Source: JAPXSY01 sp033812795
GTDB lineage: Bacteria; Verrucomicrobiota; Kiritimatiellia; RFP12; UBA1067
Length of the DNA stretch: 64,000 nucleotides
Direction of reading: 5' to 3'
Assembly: GCA_033812795.1 (NCBI GenBank)
Contig: JAPXSY010000003.1
Span: 38,562 to 102,561 of the forward strand
A program made the position numbers and the translations under genes. A model generated the notes under the pieces. It was not told the DNA's origin. It ran no database searches and worked only from the letters and a program-made list of their open reading frames with translations. Shown piece by piece: positions 16,527 to 25,470 of the stretch (positions are counted from its first letter, which is position 1; every line of letters starts with the position of its first letter).

Positions 16527-19500
16527 TTGACGATTACCCTTTCTCGGAAAAAGCTGACCCTTCTTGGCACCTTGGTTTTCGCCGTAGTGCACTTGGGCGC
16601 GGTTGAAACCGTGATCGATGCGGCGGAGACACCGCAGATTGAGAAGGAAACCGTTCTTGCCGTCGGCGATGTGCTCAAACTCGTCGGTAAGAAGGCCGAT
16701 TTTGTCGCCACCGCGCCGATCAGGGGCGCGGGGGCGACGCTCTACGGGGCGCTCGGGTCTCCGGGCTCGTGTACACATCAGGCGGTCTTCGAAGCGCCGA
16801 TCGAATTTGATACCGTCCTGTGGGGACAAGACTACGGCGAATCGAAGCTGGTGCTGAAAGCATCCGGAAACCGCTGGCACAAATTCGAGCTCGCGTACGC
16901 GAAGGTCGAATGCGCAGCGGCGAACGTGCTGGCGCCGGAAGGAGTGCTCACCTGGGGAGACTACTACCGCGGCACCCTCGACCGTAACGCGACCTTTGAT
17001 CTCGGCGGTTTCGACCAGACGATCGATCGGCTCCATTCGACGAGTTCGCCGGGCACGAAGAATTCCGACCATGTCGTATCCACGGGCGGCACGCTCCTTA
17101 TGCGTGGTACCGCTGATGCCGTGTGTTTTGCGCGGATCGACGGGGAATTGAATCTCGTTTGGCATCCTACGGGCGATTTCACCCAGAGTTTTGACGAGCG
17201 TGTCAATTCGGTGCGAGGTCGGATTGAGGTTCGGCGCGGTACGGTGCGACTCGGTAAAAGCGGGGCGTTTCGGAACATCGACGAAATCAAGGTGGCGGAC
17301 GGCGCGACGTTCGTTGTCGAGGCGACGAACACACTTGCGTTGGCGGCGGTGAAGCTGGTGGAACTCGGCAAAGACTCCGCATTGGTCGTGAAGGGTGTTG
17401 ATCCCTTCATGCCGCAGCAGGTGAGCGTGGTGAAGGACGTCGGCGCAAAGATCGAAAGCGCGGTGCCACTTAAACTCGCGCGTGAAGCCGCGTACGATGA
17501 TACGCCTCCGCGTACGATCCGCGACAAGTTGCAGGTCTTTTGGGACGACTGGATCGTCGATCCGGCGATGACGAGTGCCCGGCGTGTGCCGCACCATCCC
17601 GAATACGTGGGTCCGGTCATCACGACCGACAAGCCTTGGGAGGGTGCCTCCGGCAGCTACATGTCGGTCGTGAAGGTCGATGACGTCTACCGGATGTACC
17701 GGCAGGGGATGAGCAGTCACGAGTCGGAGCCGCACTATCACGGGCTCAAGATCTGCCTCTTCGAATCGAAGGACCGCGGGCTCACCTGGGAGCGCGCGAA
17801 GATCAACCGCTTCCCGTACAAGGGCAATCGCGAGAACAACATCGTCATCGATTTCAGAGTCAACTACTGGGACAATTTCATGGCGTTCAGGGACGATAAT
17901 CCGGCTTGTCCCGAGGCCGAGCGCTACAAGGCGATCGCGCTCTACAGCCACAAGTGGAGCGAGGAATTCGCAAAGGCGCATCCCGACTACGCGCCGCTGG
18001 CGAAATACGGCAAGGCACTGTGGTGCTTTGTCTCGGCGGATGGTCTCGACTGGAAGCCGGGCTGGCCGCTCTTCAAGTTCGGCGACATGGGACTCCGCTT
18101 CGATTCCCTCAACGTTGCGTTCTACGACGAGGTCAACCGGGAATACCGCATGTACATGCGCAACGTGAAGCCGCTCGAATACGAACGTTACGGCGGGACG
18201 AACGCGCGCTGGGTGATGGTGACCCGTTCGAAGGATTTCCATAACTGGTCCAAGCCCGAGAACATCGATTTCAACGACGGACAGGAGGAGTACGAACTCT
18301 ACACTTCGGGGGTGGACCTCTATCCGCGCAATCCTGAGTTGACCGTCGGTTTTCCGACGCGCTATACCGACCGCCGACGCTGGTCGAAGAACTTCGAGCG
18401 GCTCTGCGGCAGAAACAAGCGCGTCGAACGCCTCGCGCCCGATCCGCGGCACGGCATTGCGATCACCGATACCGTTTTCATGTGGTCGCGGGACGGCAAG
18501 ACCTTCACACGTGAAGAGGACGCGTTCTTCTCGCCGGGTCCGGAACATGCCGGCAATTGGATGTATGGCGACGGCTATCTGCAGCGGGGCTTCGTGGTAA
18601 GTCCCGGACGTTACGGCAGCGACGACGAACTTTCCTTCTACGAAGTCGACGGCGGGTGGACGGGCAGCCGTCTCACAATTAACCGCTATGCGCTGCGGAT
18701 GGACGGTTTCGTGTCGTATCATGGACGCTACCGCACCGACAAACTCGTCACCAAGCGCGTTGTTTTCGATGGCAACCGCATGCTGCTCAACTTCAAGACC
18801 TCGGCACGGGGACGTGTTTTCGTGAAAATCACCGACGAGGCGGGCAAGTCGATTGTGACCGACGAGATCTTCGGCGACAAAGTCGACCGTATCGTCGACT
18901 TCGAGGACGGCGAGGTGTCGGCGTTCGCCGGCAGGCCGGTGCGGATCGAATTCGGGCTTTCCGATGCGGACGTCTACTCGTTTCGTTTCGAGAAGGCGGC
19001 GGATGCGGGCGCACGGGACGCATGCCCTTACCGTGGACGTGCAGGTGAATACAAAACTGAAATCGAGAAGACGTGCTGGTCGAACATGACCGACGAGGTG
19101 CGTATTCCCTACTTGGCGGCGCTTTCGATGGAATACCGCGTAACCGCCGAACGCGAGACGATGCTCAAGGCGGATGAACTCTTCATGGTGCTGAAGGACA
19201 CCCAGCGTCTCAACGCCACGGTGACGGAGGGACAACCGCTCTTCGGCGAACTGCTCGCGGTGGTGGACTGCCACTGGCGGATCGCCCGAGACCCTTGGCA
19301 GATCCGTTGGTTCTATTCGAGACTCGGGGCGTGCGATCATCCGCTTGCACTTGCGTTCAACGTGAAGTACAGCCGTAACGATCAAGCAAAGGCGAAGCTG
19401 AAGGAGCTGCTTGCCGCAGGCAGGGTCAGGCCCGAAGAATTGCCTGTCACCTGGGATCGGCTCAACAACGAAGACGGCTATGTTCAGGAGCGCTTCGCCG

Positions 19501-19610
19501 ACCGTCTGGTCAAAGACTTCGATCTCACTTCCCAACCTCAGGATGCCGCAGGCAAGGCCCGTTGGCTGTGGGCCTACTGGACCATGCGGCTGTTGAACAA
19601 TGGCCGCTGA
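16527..19610 (+). CDS. Secreted chimera of beta-strand module and glycosidase-like propeller
   Basis: This 1027-residue protein has a TTG start four bases after GAGG and a signal peptide (LTLLGTLVFAVVHLGA). Residues ~30-320 are a beta-strand module; ELNLVWHPTGDF and RGRIEVRRGTVRLG near 207-245 match the preceding protein. From ~331 (LQVFWDDWIVDP) to ~800 it has a five-bladed-propeller pattern like GH32/GH43-related enzymes: RMYRQGM, ICLFESKDRGLTWER, VMVTRSKDFHNWSKPENI, FMWSRDGKTFTRE. The last ~195 residues are helical and unlike anything I can name. Only 15 bases separate it from the gene before. It is a probable secreted glycoside-active enzyme; catalytic residues cannot be assigned. Confidence 0.78.
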   Translation: MTITLSRKKLTLLGTLVFAVVHLGAVETVIDAAETPQIEKETVLAVGDVLKLVGKKADFVATAPIRGAGATLYGALGSPGSCTHQAVFEAPIEFDTVLWGQDYGESKLVLKASGNRWHKFELAYAKVECAAANVLAPEGVLTWGDYYRGTLDRNATFDLGGFDQTIDRLHSTSSPGTKNSDHVVSTGGTLLMRGTADAVCFARIDGELNLVWHPTGDFTQSFDERVNSVRGRIEVRRGTVRLGKSGAFRNIDEIKVADGATFVVEATNTLALAAVKLVELGKDSALVVKGVDPFMPQQVSVVKDVGAKIESAVPLKLAREAAYDDTPPRTIRDKLQVFWDDWIVDPAMTSARRVPHHPEYVGPVITTDKPWEGASGSYMSVVKVDDVYRMYRQGMSSHESEPHYHGLKICLFESKDRGLTWERAKINRFPYKGNRENNIVIDFRVNYWDNFMAFRDDNPACPEAERYKAIALYSHKWSEEFAKAHPDYAPLAKYGKALWCFVSADGLDWKPGWPLFKFGDMGLRFDSLNVAFYDEVNREYRMYMRNVKPLEYERYGGTNARWVMVTRSKDFHNWSKPENIDFNDGQEEYELYTSGVDLYPRNPELTVGFPTRYTDRRRWSKNFERLCGRNKRVERLAPDPRHGIAITDTVFMWSRDGKTFTREEDAFFSPGPEHAGNWMYGDGYLQRGFVVSPGRYGSDDELSFYEVDGGWTGSRLTINRYALRMDGFVSYHGRYRTDKLVTKRVVFDGNRMLLNFKTSARGRVFVKITDEAGKSIVTDEIFGDKVDRIVDFEDGEVSAFAGRPVRIEFGLSDADVYSFRFEKAADAGARDACPYRGRAGEYKTEIEKTCWSNMTDEVRIPYLAALSMEYRVTAERETMLKADELFMVLKDTQRLNATVTEGQPLFGELLAVVDCHWRIARDPWQIRWFYSRLGACDHPLALAFNVKYSRNDQAKAKLKELLAAGRVRPEELPVTWDRLNNEDGYVQERFADRLVKDFDLTSQPQDAAGKARWLWAYWTMRLLNNGR

Positions 19611-19680
19611 TCTCATCCGCAGTCACCGTTTGAATGCCGTCGTTCCCCAAGTCAAAAATTCGGCTTTCCGGCAACAGGGG

Positions 19681-19710
19681 TTGCCCCCGGCTCCCGTAAT
19701 CGGGTATAGT
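19681..19710 (+). promoter_or_regulatory. Promoter of purA
   Basis: TTGCCC, 18 bases, TATAGT. A small hairpin, GGCAAC-aggg-GTTGCC (19670-19685), overlaps the -35 box and could act as an operator. The purA ATG follows 52 bases after the -10 box. Confidence 0.6.
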
Positions 19711-19762
19711 AAAACTTCGTTGTGCCGGAGGGGCCGGTACGGGTTCTCATGCGGGAGCAGTT

Positions 19763-21043
19763 ATGCCGAATACGGTTTTGGTGGGTGCACAGTGGGGGGA
19801 TGAGGGCAAAGGTAAGGTGATTGATGTCCTCACCAGTCAGGCGGACCTGATTGTGCGGTATCAGGGGGGAAGCAATGCCGGACATACCGTGATCGCGGAT
19901 GGCCGGAAATATGTGCTGCACCTGATTCCGTCCGGGATTCTGCACACGGACAAGCAATGCGTGATCGGTAACGGCGTGGTGTTGGATCCTTTCGACCTGA
20001 TCCGGGAGATCGAGGGCCTGCGGGAACAGGGGTTTGATCCACTCGGCCGGCTGTATATCAGTGACCGGGCCCACATGGTGATGAATTGGCACCGTGCGCT
20101 GGATGCGGCCGATGAAGCACGGCGCTCGCAGGAGAGGAAAATCGGAACTACCGGTCGCGGCATCGGTCCGGCCTACGGTGCCAAGATAGGGCGATCAGGC
20201 TTGCGCGCGGGGGACATGCTTTCCCCTTCGTTCCTGGAAATGGTGGAGGCGGGGGTGGCGGAAGCCAACACGGTGCTGGCCGGATGGGGCGCGCCGCTGC
20301 TGGATGGGCGTGAGACCCGGGTACGGTATGAAGAGGCGGTCCGGACGTTGACCCCGTACATTGCCGACACCGTGACGCTCGTGAATGAAGCGGACCGCGC
20401 GGGCAAAAGCATTCTGCTGGAAGGAGCCCAAGGCACGATGCTGGACATCGATTTCGGGACCTATCCCTTTGTCACCTCGTCCAGCCCCACGGCTGGCGGA
20501 GCCTGCACGGGTTCCGGTATCTCGCCGCGCCGTATCGACCGGGTGGTCGGCGTGATCAAATGTTACACGACCCGCGTGGGGGCCGGACCGTTCCCCACCG
20601 AACTGACCGGCGAAACCGGCGAGCGGCTGCGGCAGAAGGGAGGCGAATTCGGTGCGACCACCGGACGTCTGCGGCGGTGCGGCTGGTTTGATGCCGTAGT
20701 GGGCCGTTACGCCGCGATGGTCAACGGTGTGGACTTCTGGGCCATGACCAAGCTGGATGTGCTTGACGAGGAGCCGGTGATCCGGATCTGTACTGCCTAT
20801 GAGCGCGACGACGGGGTCCGGTATGAAATCTTCCCTTCCGACCTGAGCGTCTTGGAACGCTGCACGCCTGTTTATGAGGAGATGCCCGGCTGGCTCACTC
20901 CAACCAGTTGCTGTACCCGCTATGAGGATTTGCCCCTCAAGGCCCGCGCGTATGTGGAGCGCCTGATCGCGTTGATCGGCGGGAGACTGGGAATCCTTTC
21001 AGTGGGACCCGCGCGCGAAGCCACGTTGCGGCTGGGGTTGTGA
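19763..21043 (+). CDS. purA: Adenylosuccinate synthetase
   Basis: PurA makes adenylosuccinate from IMP, aspartate and GTP, the first committed step to AMP. The 426 residues match the usual family length. Landmarks are VGAQWGDEGKGKVID (P-loop and catalytic Asp) at 6-20, YQGGSNAGHTVI with the catalytic His near 42, TTGRGIGPAYGAK, EGAQGTMLDIDFGTYPFVTSS, and GATTGRLRRCGWFD. GGGAG lies five bases before the ATG. It precedes uppS by 28 bases, so the following membrane-lipid genes may be in the same transcript. Confidence 0.97.
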   Translation: MPNTVLVGAQWGDEGKGKVIDVLTSQADLIVRYQGGSNAGHTVIADGRKYVLHLIPSGILHTDKQCVIGNGVVLDPFDLIREIEGLREQGFDPLGRLYISDRAHMVMNWHRALDAADEARRSQERKIGTTGRGIGPAYGAKIGRSGLRAGDMLSPSFLEMVEAGVAEANTVLAGWGAPLLDGRETRVRYEEAVRTLTPYIADTVTLVNEADRAGKSILLEGAQGTMLDIDFGTYPFVTSSSPTAGGACTGSGISPRRIDRVVGVIKCYTTRVGAGPFPTELTGETGERLRQKGGEFGATTGRLRRCGWFDAVVGRYAAMVNGVDFWAMTKLDVLDEEPVIRICTAYERDDGVRYEIFPSDLSVLERCTPVYEEMPGWLTPTSCCTRYEDLPLKARAYVERLIALIGGRLGILSVGPAREATLRLGL

Positions 21044-21071
21044 CCGCAGGCCGCAGTACCGCGCACACGGA

Positions 21072-21827
21072 ATGAGTGTGGACACGCAAACCAACAGAGT
21101 GCCGTCGCACATCGCCATCATCATGGATGGCAACGGTCGCTGGGCCCGACAACGTGGCAAGCCGCGTCTGGCGGGACATGAGGCCGGCTCCGAAACGGTT
21201 CGTTGTGTGCTTAATTACTGCCGCGACGCCGGGATCCGTTACCTGACGCTCTATGCGTTCAGTACCGAGAACTGGTCGCGCCCGCCGGATGAGGTTTCGG
21301 GGCTGATGGCGCTCTTGGGAACCTTCATCCACAAGCACGAGCGGGAACTGATCGCGCGTCAGGTGCGGCTGCGGGTGATCGGACAGCGGGAAGATCTCTC
21401 GGCTCCGTTGCGGGAGGCCCTGACACGTCTGGAACGCGAAACGGCGCACTTTGAACGCCAGCTTCTCATCGCCTTGAGTTACAGCGGCCGCAACGAGCTG
21501 GCGCGCGCGGCGCGGCGGATCGCGGAGGAGGTCCGGGCAGGAACGCTTACGCCGGAACAGGTCGATGAGGCCGCTGTGGCGGCCCGGCTCGACGCGCCGG
21601 ATGTGCCGGACCCCGATCTGATCATCCGTACCAGCGGAGAGTGGCGCATCAGCAATTTTCTGCTGTGGCAGAGTGCCTACAGCGAGTTTTTCGTCACACC
21701 GGTGCTGTGGCCCGATTTCCGCGAGGCGGAGTTTCAAGCGGCGCTGGCCGCCTATGCCAAACGCGAGCGGCGCTTTGGCGGAGTGACGGCGCAACCGGCA
21801 GGGGCAGGGGGAGGTGCGCCATGTTGA
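21072..21827 (+). CDS. uppS: Isoprenyl transferase (undecaprenyl diphosphate synthase type)
   Basis: The enzyme adds isopentenyl units in cis to make the C55 carrier for cell-wall precursors. The 251-residue protein shows HIAIIMDGNGRWARQRG (catalytic Asp and diphosphate-binding Asn/Gly), GHEAGSETVR, LTLYAFSTENWSRP, and the C-terminal PDLIIRTSGEWRISNFLLWQSAYSEF with RxS and the closing ES-type segment; the usual 'GE.R.SNFLLWQ' is intact. The C-terminus overlaps the start of cdsA by seven bases. Confidence 0.95.
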   Translation: MSVDTQTNRVPSHIAIIMDGNGRWARQRGKPRLAGHEAGSETVRCVLNYCRDAGIRYLTLYAFSTENWSRPPDEVSGLMALLGTFIHKHERELIARQVRLRVIGQREDLSAPLREALTRLERETAHFERQLLIALSYSGRNELARAARRIAEEVRAGTLTPEQVDEAAVAARLDAPDVPDPDLIIRTSGEWRISNFLLWQSAYSEFFVTPVLWPDFREAEFQAALAAYAKRERRFGGVTAQPAGAGGGAPC

Positions 21828-22729
21828 TGCGCCGAATCCTCGCCGGTGTGCTGGTGGGCGTTGCTTGGCTGTTGAGCCTCTGCGCCATGCCGGGATGGAT
21901 GCTGTTCGGGGTGCTGCTGGTGATGTCGAGCGCCTGCCAGAACGAGTTTTACCAGATGATGAAGCGCAACGGCTATCCGGTGAGCCGGAACGGCGGCATG
22001 GTCATGGGAGTGGTGTGGTTGACGGCCTGCTACGCCTTCCCGCCGTATGCGGCGGGACGACTGCCGACCGGCCACCAGTTCGAAACCCTGATGCTGGCCA
22101 TGCTGGTCGCCGCCCTGTTGTTGCGCGTGCTTTTTGACTCGCGGATCGCCAAGCCGGTCGAGCATGTGGGAGTCACGCTGTTGGGGTTCTTTTATTTGCC
22201 GTTCATGTTGAGTTTCTTCATCCGGCTGGCCCAGTGGGGAGCGGACGAGATGTTCGAGATTCCCTCTGCCCGCGCAGGTGTCTTTCTGGCCTCCTATCTG
22301 GCGGCAGTGGTGAAGTTCAGTGACGTTGGCGCGTTTGCGGTTGGGGTGACGATGGGGCGCCACAAACTGTTTCCGCGGGTCTCGCCGAAAAAAACCTGGG
22401 AAGGATTGGTCGGCGGGATCGTCGTCTCCATGATGGTCAGTGCGGGGCTGGTGGCGGCTGCCAAGCGGTTCGACTGTCTGCCGGGCGGTCCGCTGGCGGA
22501 GTTGAGTATGACCCACGCGCTGGTTTTGGGTTTGGTGCTCAGTGTGGTCGGCGCACTGGGGGATCTGATTGAATCCATGTTCAAACGGTCGGTGAACGCC
22601 AAGGATTCCGCTGGCCTGTTGCCGGGTGGCGGCGGCGGGATTCTGGATATGTTCGACAGCCTGACCTTCACGCCGGCAGTCCTCTATTTTTATCTGGTTT
22701 GGTTTGTGGGACAGTCGGTGGCGTTATGA
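21821..22729 (+). CDS. cdsA: Phosphatidate cytidylyltransferase (CDP-diacylglycerol synthase)
   Basis: CdsA converts phosphatidic acid and CTP to CDP-diacylglycerol at the inner membrane. The 302-residue polytopic protein has KFSDVGAFAVG, SPKKTWEGLVGG, and the C-terminal signature MFKRSVNAKDSAGLLPGGGGGILDMFDS. Compared with the common PGHGGILDRID form, the His is replaced within a longer glycine run and the Arg is Met; the Asp residues are kept. GGGGGAGG lies six bases before the ATG. It overlaps uppS by seven bases and dxr by ATGA. Confidence 0.93.
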   Translation: MLMRRILAGVLVGVAWLLSLCAMPGWMLFGVLLVMSSACQNEFYQMMKRNGYPVSRNGGMVMGVVWLTACYAFPPYAAGRLPTGHQFETLMLAMLVAALLLRVLFDSRIAKPVEHVGVTLLGFFYLPFMLSFFIRLAQWGADEMFEIPSARAGVFLASYLAAVVKFSDVGAFAVGVTMGRHKLFPRVSPKKTWEGLVGGIVVSMMVSAGLVAAAKRFDCLPGGPLAELSMTHALVLGLVLSVVGALGDLIESMFKRSVNAKDSAGLLPGGGGGILDMFDSLTFTPAVLYFYLVWFVGQSVAL

Positions 22730-23934
22730 GGTCGGTGGTCATACTCGGGAGCACGGGATCGATCGGCGAGAACGCTTTGCGCGTGATCGAGGCGCATCCC
22801 GAAGCGTTGCGTGTGGCGGGGCTCTCGACTCGAACGCACATCATGCGTGTTTTGGATCAAGCCCTCCGCTTTGATGTGCCGGTGGTGGCGGTCGCGGATG
22901 AAAACGCGGCGCGGGAGGCGGAGACGCTGGCCCGTCCGCACGGGATTGAGGTCTGGCCCGGTGAAGCGGGAGTGGCGGCGCTGGCGGCGCTGCCGAAGGC
23001 GGATATGGTCCTGTGCGCCTTGGTCGGTCTGGCGGGCCTCGAACCGGTACTGGAGGCGATCCGAGTGGGGCACGATATCGCGCTGGCCACCAAAGAAGTG
23101 CTGGTCGCCGCAGGCGAATTGGTGATGCGGCGGCGGGCAGCCGCTGGTGTGCGGATGCTCCCGGTGGACAGTGAACACAGTGCGCTGTTCCAATGCCTGC
23201 AAACCCCGGGGTGTCCGCCGGCCTGTGTACGGGATGCCGCAGACACCTCCCGCATTGAAGCGCGTGTCGCGCGCTTTGCGCTGACCGCGTCGGGGGGGCC
23301 GTTCGGCGCGAGCAAAGAAACGGATTTCGACCGCGTCACGCCTGAAGAGGCCCTGGCCCATCCGCGGTGGGACATGGGGCGGAAGGTCACGATCGATTCG
23401 GCCACGATGATGAATAAAGGTCTGGAGATTCTGGAGGCGCACTGGCTGTTCAATCTTCCGGTCGCCAAGATCGATGTGCTGATCCATCCAGAGAGCGTGG
23501 TGCACTCGATGGTCACGTTTACGGACGGTGCCACGCTGGCGCAACTTTCCATGCCCGATATGCGCTTTCCGATCCAGTATGCCCTGACTTGGCCGGAACG
23601 GCTGACTGCCGATCTGCCCCGTCTGGACTTGGCCCGGATGGGATGCCTGACCTTTGCCGAACCGGACACGACGCGGTTTCCCTGTCTGCGGCTGGCACGC
23701 GAGGCGGCACAGGCGGGGGGGACTGCACCTGCGGTGCTCAATGCCGCGGACGAGGTGGCGGTGGAAGCCTTTTTGGCCGGGGCGATTCCGTTTTCCGGCA
23801 TCGCCCGGGCGGTGGAGGCTGTGATGGCGCAACATGATGTGAAAACCTGTGTCGAGTTGGAAACCATTCTCGAAGCGGATGCGTGGGCGCGCCGCCAGGC
23901 GGGCGCACAGGTGAAGAAATCAGGGACAACGTGA
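22726..23934 (+). CDS. dxr: 1-deoxy-D-xylulose 5-phosphate reductoisomerase
   Basis: Dxr makes 2-C-methyl-D-erythritol 4-phosphate, using NADPH and a divalent metal, in the MEP pathway. The 402-residue product begins with ILGSTGSIGENAL (NADPH loop). It also has ALATKEVLVAAGE, PVDSEHSALFQCL (metal-binding Asp and Glu), ALTASGGPF, WDMGRKVTIDSATMMNKGLEILEA and HPESVVHSMVTFTDG. The ATG overlaps the cdsA stop. With ispG and ispF elsewhere in the window, this shows a MEP-pathway organism. Confidence 0.96.
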   Translation: MRSVVILGSTGSIGENALRVIEAHPEALRVAGLSTRTHIMRVLDQALRFDVPVVAVADENAAREAETLARPHGIEVWPGEAGVAALAALPKADMVLCALVGLAGLEPVLEAIRVGHDIALATKEVLVAAGELVMRRRAAAGVRMLPVDSEHSALFQCLQTPGCPPACVRDAADTSRIEARVARFALTASGGPFGASKETDFDRVTPEEALAHPRWDMGRKVTIDSATMMNKGLEILEAHWLFNLPVAKIDVLIHPESVVHSMVTFTDGATLAQLSMPDMRFPIQYALTWPERLTADLPRLDLARMGCLTFAEPDTTRFPCLRLAREAAQAGGTAPAVLNAADEVAVEAFLAGAIPFSGIARAVEAVMAQHDVKTCVELETILEADAWARRQAGAQVKKSGTT

Positions 23935-23999
23935 GTGTGCGCCGCGCCGCGGCATACCGGTTGCGGCGTATCGGGCCGACGTGAGATAGGTGGAAAAGC

Positions 24000-25445
24000 A
24001 TGGAATGGGTCAGTCTGATTGGATCGGGTGTTTGCGTGGCGTTGTTTTTCAGCCTCGCCATCTTTATTCATGAGTTCGGGCATTTTATCGCTGCGCGGCG
24101 ACTGGGGTTGCGTGTGGATGCCTTTTCAATCGGATTTGGACCTGCGCTCTGGAAGCGCACCGTGGGCGGGGTGGTGTATAAGGTGGGATGCGTGCCGTTC
24201 GGCGGATATGTGGCCCTGCCGCAATTGGATCCTTCAGGGATGGAGAAGGTGCAGGGAAGCGAGCGGGACGGGGAGGGGGATTCGCGTTCGGAGTTGGAGG
24301 ATATCGCCCCGTGGAAACGGATTGTGGTCGCGTTGGCCGGACCGGTCGGGAACTTCGTGCTCGCCATCTTTTTGGCCTATTTCCTCTTTCTGGCTCCGGG
24401 CGTGAAAACAGGCGTGCTGGATACGCGGATCGGTTCTGTGGCGGAAAACTCGGAAGCCTGGAAAGCCGGGGTGCGTCCGGGGGACCGGATCCTCAGCGTT
24501 AACAACCGGAAGGTGGGAACCTGGTCCGATTTGCAGGTGGAGTGCCAACTTGCGGGCGATTCCGGCAAAGCCGTGTTCGGCATCCAGCGCGGGGACACGG
24601 TGCGGGAGGTGGAACTGCCATTCCGGACCAGCGAGATTGTGGAACTGAAGATGCTGGAAGGGGTCTTCCCCGCAACGCACTGCGAGGTCTCGGCGCTCAT
24701 GCCCGACATGCCGGCAATTCAAGCCGGACTGCTCCCGAACGATGTGGTGGTGGAGATTAACGGAGAGCCGGTGCGGGAGGCCCAGCAGTTCGCTGAAGCG
24801 ATCCAGCACAACCGGGCGCAACCCGTGACGCTTACGGTGAAACGGGGCCGCGAACTCCAGCAGATCGTGCTGACACCCCGTTTTGACGAGGCCTCGGGAA
24901 GGTATCTCGTCGGCATTGTCTGGAAAGACGCCACGGAACGGGTTCGTGCCTGGATGATGTACCGTAATCCTTGGCGCCAGTTGAAGTGGGACTCCCTGTC
25001 CGTGGTGCGCGTGCTCCAGGCCCTGCTGGCGCCGGAATCGAAGGGCGAGCGTAAAGCGGTGGCACGTAACGTGGGCGGACCGGTGGCCATCGTGATCGGG
25101 CTCTTTCACACGGTACGGGGCGATATCCTTGACGCCATCGGATTCTTGCGGATGATTTGCGTCAATCTGGCGATCCTGAATCTGCTGCCGTTTCCCGTTC
25201 TGGATGGCGGGCACATCCTGTTCGCGTTGTATGAAGTGACCACCCGTCGTAAACCGCACCCGAAAGTCGTTTCGGCGCTGGTGAACGCGTTCGCGTTTTT
25301 ACTGATCGGACTGATGGTGCTCTTATTTTACCGCGATATCGCGCGTCAGGTCAAAATCTCGCGGGCGGTCCGTGCCGCGGTTCGCGAGGCGCGTCAGGAG
25401 GCAGAGACGGCGTCCGAGACCAACGCATCGGTCGTGCCGCGGTAG
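24000..25445 (+). CDS. rseP: Site-2 membrane metalloprotease RseP
   Basis: This M50-family zinc protease cuts transmembrane segments, for example of anti-sigma factors, inside the inner membrane. The 481-residue protein has HEFGH at residues 24-28 in the first membrane helix, two PDZ-type regions (GSVAENSEAWKAGVRPGDRIL and ALMPDMPAIQAGLLPNDVVV), and the second zinc site NLLPFPVLDGGH in a C-terminal helix. It sits between dxr and ispG as in many bacteria (uppS-cdsA-dxr-rseP). A GATAGGTGG-type ribosome binding site precedes the ATG. Confidence 0.94.
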   Translation: MEWVSLIGSGVCVALFFSLAIFIHEFGHFIAARRLGLRVDAFSIGFGPALWKRTVGGVVYKVGCVPFGGYVALPQLDPSGMEKVQGSERDGEGDSRSELEDIAPWKRIVVALAGPVGNFVLAIFLAYFLFLAPGVKTGVLDTRIGSVAENSEAWKAGVRPGDRILSVNNRKVGTWSDLQVECQLAGDSGKAVFGIQRGDTVREVELPFRTSEIVELKMLEGVFPATHCEVSALMPDMPAIQAGLLPNDVVVEINGEPVREAQQFAEAIQHNRAQPVTLTVKRGRELQQIVLTPRFDEASGRYLVGIVWKDATERVRAWMMYRNPWRQLKWDSLSVVRVLQALLAPESKGERKAVARNVGGPVAIVIGLFHTVRGDILDAIGFLRMICVNLAILNLLPFPVLDGGHILFALYEVTTRRKPHPKVVSALVNAFAFLLIGLMVLLFYRDIARQVKISRAVRAAVREARQEAETASETNASVVPR

Positions 25446-25470
25446 GCAGTGTTGATGAGGAGGACGATGT

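Noticed and set aside
14676..19616. A 1646-codon open frame on the minus strand
   Set aside because: It runs antisense through the two giant secreted genes and has no domain or ribosome site; the codon pattern GNC/GGC of the plus-strand genes keeps this frame free of stops.
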